Source: Spirogloea muscicola
Lineage: Eukaryota > Streptophyta > Zygnematophyceae > Spirogloeales > Spirogloeaceae
DNA length: 51,546 nucleotides
Assembly (NCBI GenBank): GCA_009602725.1
Contig: WELB01000110.1
Coordinates: 181,252 to 232,797, forward strand
Reading direction: 5' to 3'
A program made the position numbers and the translations under genes. A model generated the notes under the pieces. That model saw only the letters and a program-made list of their open reading frames with translations. It did not search any database and was not told the DNA's origin. Within the stretch, counting starts at the first letter, position 1, and every line of letters starts with the position of its first letter. Positions 45,001 through 51,546 of this stretch are shown here, one piece after another.

Positions 45001-47194
45001 CTGGGTACCCATCAACAATGTGAATTGCTGGATGGGATGACTAATTTCCAGCCATAGTCACATTTAGCAACAACGAGGGGAAAAAATTTTTCTTCTGTCT
45101 CTTGTCTCTCCTTGTACCTTGCCTCAATCGAAAAGAGAAATCATTGAAAGAGCCACTGCGTGAAGTGTACTGAGTGATCTCCAGTTGTAGTTATTAAGTT
45201 TTCCTAAAATTGCATGCTTGTCAATGACAAGGTGGAGGGCATCACATTGGCTGTCATGGAGAAGGCGCTGGCTCAAGCCAAGGGTGGACGCATCCACATC
45301 CTCGGTGAGCCACTGCCTGATGCTCTTGTTGCACAAAGCATTTCCTTGTAGTCCAGCCTATGTTCCAAATACCATCAATCGTGTCAGCTCTTGTATTGTC
45401 CACAAGCTGCCAACAAGCAACACCTTGATGTGGATGTGCTGCTCACCAGCACCCAAATGAAGTGTTGTCGATTGGTCGATCTACAGGCGAAATGGCCAAG
45501 TGCGATCCGCCACCTACAAATGAGATGTCTGTGTTTGCGCCACGGATTGAGCTCATGCAGGTTTGCTAACTCTTGAGACGCCACATATCTTCTAGAGAGC
45601 ATGCAAGGAAACATGGCTTGGCAGCGCGCACAACAGAACATGGGTTGGCAGCGACCTTGCCATGGCCAAGAGTAACTCACCTCTGTCCCAACACTCTTTG
45701 CAGGTCGACCCAGACAAGGTGAACTTGGTCATCGGGTCAGGAGGCAAGACTGTGCGGAGCATCATTGAGGAATCCGGGGTGGAGTCTATTGACATCAAGG
45801 ACACAGGCATTGTATGATCTGGCGCTCTCATGTCATAGGCTTTTCCCGTGAACGTCTGCTTTCAAGTTGGAGGTTGTGAGACCAGCTTGCTTCTGGGAGA
45901 GAGGAGGGTCCTACTATTTGCAACAGAGATGTAAATAAGACAGTAGCTGCTGTCTGCACGCTGACTTCTCCACAGTGTTGGCTAACAGAGAGGTTGAGTC
46001 ATTTGGTGTGCATGTGCAGGTCAGAATAGTGGCTAGGAATCCCGAGGCTGTCGTCCGAGCTCAGGAGCGGATATATGGCCTGACCATGGATCCTGAAGTC
46101 GGGTGTATTTACAGGTGGGGTGTAACTCACCGCTGTTATGCCGCTTTAATTCTCTTGCTTGTCTGATTCATTGGCAGTCATCCCCCGCTTGCATATGCTG
46201 ATACATCCATGTACGGATTTGCCACAGCTTGCTTGCTCTTATTCTTATTCCAAGCAGGGGTTTCTGGAAATTGTCTGAAGTCTGATGCTGGCAAAATGCT
46301 GTCGTCATTACACGCCTTACTTGTTATCGCTTGCGGCAGGAAGTGCAAGGTGAAGAATGTCGTCATGTTTGGGTGCTTCGTGGAGATAGCTCCTGGAAAA
46401 GAAGTAAGTTCTGAAGTTGAATTGAAGCAGCCTGCATGCATGTGCATGTGCAGCATCTACATCCTTGAGAAATTTGAATCAGAATGGCTGTATGAGGTCA
46501 CCATCTTTGGCCTTTCCGTTTTGTTGCCTAACAAGTCTTCTTTGTGCTTCAGGGTCTCGTCCACATTAGTGAGTTGAGCACCCAGAAGCTGGCACGAGTG
46601 GAAGATGTAAGTTTTTCTCCTTATTCTCTAGACCACTGTGTAAAGACAGCACTCAGACCAATTAGCATGTCAATGGTATACACCATTGCCTTGGGGCTCA
46701 GCAGCCACTTGCGCCATACCGTTGACCTCTTTGTCTGACACCTGCTCCCGCTCTGGCCCCTTCTGTGCAGTTCGTCAACGAAGGAGACTACTTGGATGTT
46801 AAATTATTGGAGGTGAGGACCAAAGCCGCCACTTGAGCTGCATGCATCACGAATAGATGACCCTGCATAGTGCATGCGACAACCCACGTCCAGCTTGCCA
46901 TTGCACTGTCTTCATTGTCCAGTAAGCTAGCTGCAATCTGATCCAGCGGGGTGACTGGCGAGCATGGACATAAGAGGATGAGCTCCATGCTCGCCACAGC
47001 CCGAAGTTTTCGCTGTCCAGTTGGCCCAACAGATCCGCACCGCACCTTGACTGGCCTTTGTTCGCCTTCTGGTGTAGATCAATCAGCGAGGCCAGCTGCG
47101 CCTGAGCCACAAGGCCGTCCTTTACGAGGAACAGCAGAAGCAAGCAGGCGCACCCAAGAAGCCCATGCTGTCCGGAGCCACCGCCAACACTTAG
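39099..47194 (+). CDS. PNP: Polyribonucleotide nucleotidyltransferase (PNPase), chloroplast type
   Basis: The proposed start (ATG 39099, GCC-ATGG) opens a transit-like peptide that runs into the gap. Exons then are: 39567-39775, 39968-40036, 40193-40299, 40640-40682, 40864-40947, 41224-41288, 41458-41614, 42016-42072, 42219-42332, 42599-42877, 43144-43218, 43503-43616, 43810-44081, 44454-44637, 44892-44939, 45232-45304, 45487-45560, 45704-45811, 46020-46114, 46340-46403, 46553-46606, 46771-46812 and 47078-47194. All join in phase. Domains in order: RNase PH 1 ([35 protein letters not shown]), a helical linker with an acidic stretch as in plant RIF10, RNase PH 2 ([42 protein letters not shown]), KH ([19 protein letters not shown]) and S1 ([20 protein letters not shown]). 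PNPase degrades and polyadenylates RNA in organelles using phosphate. The intron 40300-40639 has a GC donor. Confidence 0.95.
39240..39566. other. Assembly gap (327 N)
   Basis: Undetermined bases in the 5' part of the PNPase gene. The link between the ATG at 39099 and the first conserved exon is therefore inferred. Confidence 1.
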
Positions 47195-47296
47195 CTACAA
47201 TTTGCACTGTCTGGACACGCTTCGTGTACCTTCTGCAAACAATCCACTGAACTCCTCCGGCAGAGATCGCATCTTCCTTCTAGAATCGTAAGCTTG

Positions 47297-47301
47297 TGTA
47301 A
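47297..47301 (+). terminator. Candidate TGTAA poly(A) signal of PNPase
   Basis: TGTAA 103 bases after the PNPase stop, with a second copy at 47338-47342. Confidence 0.4.
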
Positions 47302-47760
47302 GCACAAGCCCCCATTTATTGGCCGATCTGCGGCCTTTGTAAAGACTGCACAAGCTGCTCTCCAGCTCACTGTAGCGTGCCTCTGGCAAGCATGCGCTGT
47401 GCCTTCGTGAATTTGCGGATAACACCTTCCTCTTGGTTGCTTCCCATGTTCATTTAATTTACTGCACATTCAGAGGGAGTTGGTGCTGCTCAACTTCCCC
47501 AACCAGCATTGGTGCTAGCATAACAAAGTCACTGGAGACTGGTCTCAGGAATGCCAGCACTTCCGCTTCATGAAGTTGTCAATGCAACTGCCTGCCTCTG
47601 GCGTATAAATGATGTCGTATTCGCATGAAGTCCAAACAGGAAAGTGCTGGACTTCTCAAGAGATTCACAGTGCCGCCTGGAGTGTCGTCGTGAGGCATCG
47701 GTTTCGATGTTGACATACACAGGTTTTTATTCCCTTTACTCAGATCATTGATAGAGTAAG

Positions 47761-47765
47761 TTACA
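47761..47765 (-). terminator. Candidate TGTAA poly(A) signal of FBPase
   Basis: TGTAA on the minus strand about 460 bases after the FBPase stop. Confidence 0.35.
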
Positions 47766-48222
47766 AAAAGTAAGTGAAATGGATTCTGGCAACCAACAAA
47801 GAATAAGGGACAATAGCCTAGGAAAAAGAAAGATAATTGCTCCTCTTGAACCCTACCAACAACCAACACCATTTTTCCAGGACTGCATGCGTAGGTGCAA
47901 GATAGCAGCATCCAGCACTCGAGATGCTGTCTGCCGGCTCCAGATGTACAGCTCTCTCAGCCAAGCAGAGCAGGTGTCAAACCCCTGGGAACGATTTACG
48001 TTCTGAACAGATCACCTAATGCTGTCTGACAGGACATGGCGCCGCTATCAACATGCTGGTAGGCTGGTTGATCAAACCTTGGTATTGCAAAAGAGGCAAA
48101 GCAGTGACCTCATCTTAAGCTGCAAAGATGGGAAGAAATAATGGGTTGCAGGCAGCACAAGTGTAGGGCAACCCAAATAACCATATAATGGCTCAAGACG
48201 CTTGCACCGGTGGCTTAGTGGC

Positions 48223-51190
48223 TTAGTAAGGGCTCCTAGCGGTCACACCGTAGAGCACTTTGATCTCATCTACGTCATCTGAGCTGCCGAGGAAAATTGG
48301 TGCCCGCTCATGTATCTTCTTGGGCTGTAGCTCCAGTGCCTGACAGGTCAAGCGGGCATGGTCAGCCCTCGGTGAGCAAGATGTCCTGTGGACGGAACTG
48401 GGAACGAGAACAAAGATCCCATTTTCTCCTCAAGAGTTGCAAGACAAGGATGTTATCCTTACCCTCTGCTTCCCTGTGAACGACTGGCCACCAGCTTGCT
48501 CTACGATGAATGACATGGGGAACACCTCGTACAGTACGCTGCAGTGGAGATGAGCATGTGACCACTGTGAGAGGCTCATAGCTTAAACAACCGCAAAGCC
48601 CGTCAAGAGCAATCCTGGCGTGGTACTGTCATACAGATTGGCCCATTTGAGGTCTTATGCCACTCAGAAAGAAGCTCAGAAAAAACAGTCCAAGTTTTCC
48701 TCAATCTCTTCAAGCGCAGTGAACTTACCGAAGCTTGCCATTGGGGCTCTTCTTATCAGCAGGGTACATGAAGATACCTCCGTACAAGATTGTACGATGT
48801 ACATCAGCAACCATACTGGCGGGAAGACATCGAAAAGCATTAAGAGCCTGTTCAAGATTGACAGGGACCTCGTAGTTCCAGCAAATAGGGGCTGCAGGCC
48901 AGTGATTCAATGATAAGGTTGCAAACGGCTCATGCGATGCTTGTATACGAGGATATTCTTAGGTCCCTGATTGATACCTTCCAATGTAACGCAGTGACTT
49001 TGCTGACGACCCATCTGTAGGGAACTTGCACTTCTCAACATACCTATACACATCACCGAAGGTTTTTTGAAGATGCAAATTGCAACAAGATAAGTGTTGC
49101 ATACAAGGGCCTGTTCATTGTCTTACATGGAAAAATGTCCAGCATCACAATCTGACTCCAAGATCACTGTGCCCATGTCGTGGGAGGGGTAAGTACTTGA
49201 GACATGCAGGTCTGAAGCTGATACCTACTTTGTGGTTGGCTCATCCCAATTCTGGGCGTTGCCCTCATTGACAGAGTAAATCTTGCCTTTCTTAGGTACC
49301 TGGGGCAGAGGGCAGAGGCTCTTCAGTTCCTGGCTATGCTGCAAGATGATGACATCTTGGTGAGGAGTTGTGCAAGTGAAGGACTCGAAAAGCCTGACAC
49401 AGGGTGCAGTCACAATGTCCTGTATTATGATGGTTGTCATACCGTAACCGATGGTCAAATAGCGCACCTTCATTTCTGGGTGAGTCAAGATGAACTCTCC
49501 AAGCGAAGGGTCCAGAGTGAAACCGTTGACTCCATTGCCTGTGCTGAGAACAAGCTGCCAACAGTCATTGCTGAGATCAGCCCAAATGGCCTCCAATGGG
49601 ATGTGCAAGCTTGAAGATGCTGAATGCTCAAAGCGGCCTGAGAATCAAGGTCTTATGCAAGTGTCTCTTTCAGCTTGCAAATACACTCACGATGCAAGAG
49701 CTGCCGTACATGCAGTACCCAGCAGCCACCATTTCAGTCCCTGGCTTTAGCACATCCTCAGTCCTGCCTTCACTGCCTTCACTTAGCATGTATATGCCAA
49801 AGATCTGCCGCGACAAAAGGCACGAAATCAAGCTTATAGAAACGGCTGCAGCAGGCTCGTCAACTGATGCTTTGGGGATGCCATGGCTAGTGTGGTCGAC
49901 TGAGCATGACTGTCTATTCATTAAACCTCACAATACAGTCCAGTTGAAAACAGTGACATGCGTTGAATGCGTGATGAAGCAGAGTCGTTTTACCGTTCCG
50001 ATTGACACACCACAGTCAATGTTGGACGAGCCATCAAGAGGATCAAAAACCACACAGTACCTGCCACCGATGGAATTAGGAGCAACCAAACCACTAGTTC
50101 AGGTAGCTTGTTACAGACATCTCCTTTCAACAGAAGGACTGTGTACGATTGGCAGCTATTTTTGACTGTCACAAGCAGCCATCATACGCAGCTATACAAG
50201 CCAGCTGCCATTGACGTAATGCAGATCACGCAAAGGATGACCCACCGATCTGAGCCAGTGAGTAGAGGACCCAGAACACAGACCTGCCTCTTTTGGCTGC
50301 TGGCACGAAGATGGGCTCGTCAATCTCCTCAGAGACGAGCACATTCTGCACATCAGCAACTTCCGCAACCTCTGTAAGTGAAAAGTCTTTCTTGCACTTC
50401 AGTGATACCACAGCCATCAAGTGTGTGCAGTCGCTTTTAACGTTCTAAATTTATTCTAACAGGAGCTAGCTTGCTGCAGCAATGCAATTGTCAGGCGACT
50501 CACAGCTCGGCCACTGCTGATAAGTGCATTCACAAACACATCGTTTGACAAGACATCCAGCTTCTTCTGCTCTTCCCCCTGCACAACAGGAACAATGACT
50601 CGACATCAGCTGCAGTGACTTTCATCTCTCGGGGTGTGTGGAGCAGACTGGACATGCGCACACACTGGTCACATTCCATTAACTCCGTGCAACACATACA
50701 ACAACTAACACAAACAGCAGGATCCTACTGTTGCTGAGACCTTGGAAATGATCCAGATAGGGCAGGTGGTAATGTGGTCGACCTTACCTGTACATTTGTC
50801 TCTCCGGCTAGTCCAATAAGCTTTGCAAGCCCTGCCTGCAGAGCAGGTGCAGGCGCTTGACTCGTCGTTTGAGAATCAGTACGTACATGCATCATTGCAC
50901 CAGATGAGTGGCAGGCTGACGCAGTCCGACGTGTACTGACAATGCTGCCTGATGCGCTGCCAACTCGGGCGGCCAAGTCGGTGACGAAGGTGGCGAAGCG
51001 CACAAATGACAGCCTGCTGGGAAGGGCTCACCTTGTTGACAGCGGAGCAGACGTACTTGCACCCGAGCACAATGTGGTTGAGGAGGATGGTGAGGTCGCC
51101 GCGGGCCTCCTTGTGCCGGCTCTGCTCGTTCAGCACGAAGTTGCTGATGGTCATGAGGTCCGTGCGCGCCATCTCCGCCGCGTGATCCAT
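48223..51190 (-). CDS. FBP: Fructose-1,6-bisphosphatase, cytosolic type
   Basis: Twelve exons join in phase on the minus strand to 350 residues: 51190-51032, 50836-50789, 50578-50504, 50369-50284, 50060-49994, 49804-49691, 49554-49468, 49299-49229, 49043-48978, 48815-48729, 48538-48463 and 48339-48223. It starts [20 protein letters not shown]. Active-site motifs are intact: VSEE (metal-binding glutamates), [20 protein letters not shown] (metal aspartates), [22 protein letters not shown] and [13 protein letters not shown]. It removes the 1-phosphate of fructose 1,6-bisphosphate in gluconeogenesis and sucrose synthesis. No transit peptide and no cysteine-bearing redox loop of the plastid enzyme are seen, so it is the cytosolic form, expected to be inhibited by AMP and fructose 2,6-bisphosphate. 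The exon 4 acceptor is placed after CAGAG because only that keeps the frame; CAG two bases earlier would not. Confidence 0.96.
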
Positions 51191-51546
51191 GGCGGCGCCG
51201 ACCGCGGCCCGCAGAGCCGCGCCGTCTGCGCACAGCTGCGCCGCGCCCGAGCTCGAGAGCTATCGATCCGGCGCTCCCGATCCGGCGCCGCCGTCGGCGG
51301 TGGCGGCGGCGGCGGCGGCGGAGGCGCGCGGCGGCTGGCCGATGGCGGCGCGGTCTGCAGGCTCGGGTCGGGGGCTGGGCGAGGCAGAAGGCGGCTGCTG
51401 ATAATAAGGAAGCGGCTGCTGATATGAAAGAGTCGGCTGTGAAATGCCAGCCAGATGCATACAGGTGTTCATGACGGAGCCAAAGGCTAGGCAGACAGGG
51501 CGCCCTCAATACCCCCGTGTCAGCAGTAGGAAGTCAGATGAGCTGA
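51191..51546 (-). other. FBPase upstream region with a LINE tail copy
   Basis: 51191-51400 is GC-rich and is the likely FBPase promoter and 5' UTR. Near 51430 the core GGCTGTGAAATGCCAGCC appears. On the minus strand 51538-51506 encodes SDFLLLTRGY-stop, the shared retroelement tail, placing a truncated element about 240-350 bases upstream of the FBPase start. Confidence 0.55.

Larger units (their letters stand above)
47195..48222. other. Tail-to-tail intergenic region of PNPase and FBPase
   Basis: No gene signal. TGTAA occurs on the plus strand at 47297-47301 and 47338-47342 (PNPase side), and on the minus strand at 47765-47761 (FBPase side). This suggests that the two 3' UTRs do not overlap. 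Confidence 0.5.

Overview
The window is nuclear DNA of a eukaryote, most likely a green alga (Chlorophyta, perhaps a trebouxiophyte; no species can be named from this sequence). The genes are GC-rich and split into many short exons by introns of roughly 90-500 bases, most ending in TGCAG. The gene set is plant-lineage: a GONST-type GDP-sugar transporter, TRS130, a P-class PPR protein, chloroplast-type PNPase and a cytosolic fructose-1,6-bisphosphatase. Several genes have the algal poly(A) signal TGTAA near their ends. The assembly is a draft, with two N gaps (25556-26352 and 39240-39566), three single Ns and a 227-base T run. There are no prokaryotic operons, CRISPR arrays or convincing RNA genes.

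Layout. 47-3029 (+): nucleotide-sugar transporter. 4012-8282 (+): CACTIN. 8283-12130: 3' UTR, then a block dominated by retroelement debris. 12217-12372 (+): a 51-residue membrane protein. 13041-20640 (-): TRS130, a TRAPPII subunit, whose 5' end is lost in the T run. 22050-25555 (-): PPR protein running into the first gap. 26353-27527 (+): the first part only of alanyl-tRNA synthetase, emerging from the same gap. 27641-29387 (+): FkbM-type methyltransferase. 29831-32274 (-): DUF616 (TOD1/MUCI70-like) protein. 33200-36370: non-coding DNA with retroelement tails. 36371-37624 (-): DUF218 protein. 39099-47194 (+): PNPase, 23 exons visible after the second gap. 48223-51190 (-): cytosolic FBPase, tail-to-tail with PNPase.

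The genes do not form one pathway. Several serve the secretory system (GDP-sugar transport, TRAPPII, DUF616, FkbM and DUF218 proteins). Two handle organellar RNA (PPR, PNPase), one nuclear RNA processing (CACTIN), one translation (AlaRS) and one carbon metabolism (FBPase).

The most interesting structure is a dispersed repeat family filling the gene-poor stretches. Many copies carry the same peptide tail, S-D-x-x-x-L-T-R-G-Y-stop, followed by the same modular 3' sequence. One copy is joined to a decayed LINE-like ORF2 end. I read the family as 5'-truncated tails of one LINE-type retrotransposon. Other points are three well-supported GC-AG introns, an AlaRS gene that stops in mid-catalytic domain, and a perfect 104-bp inverted repeat.
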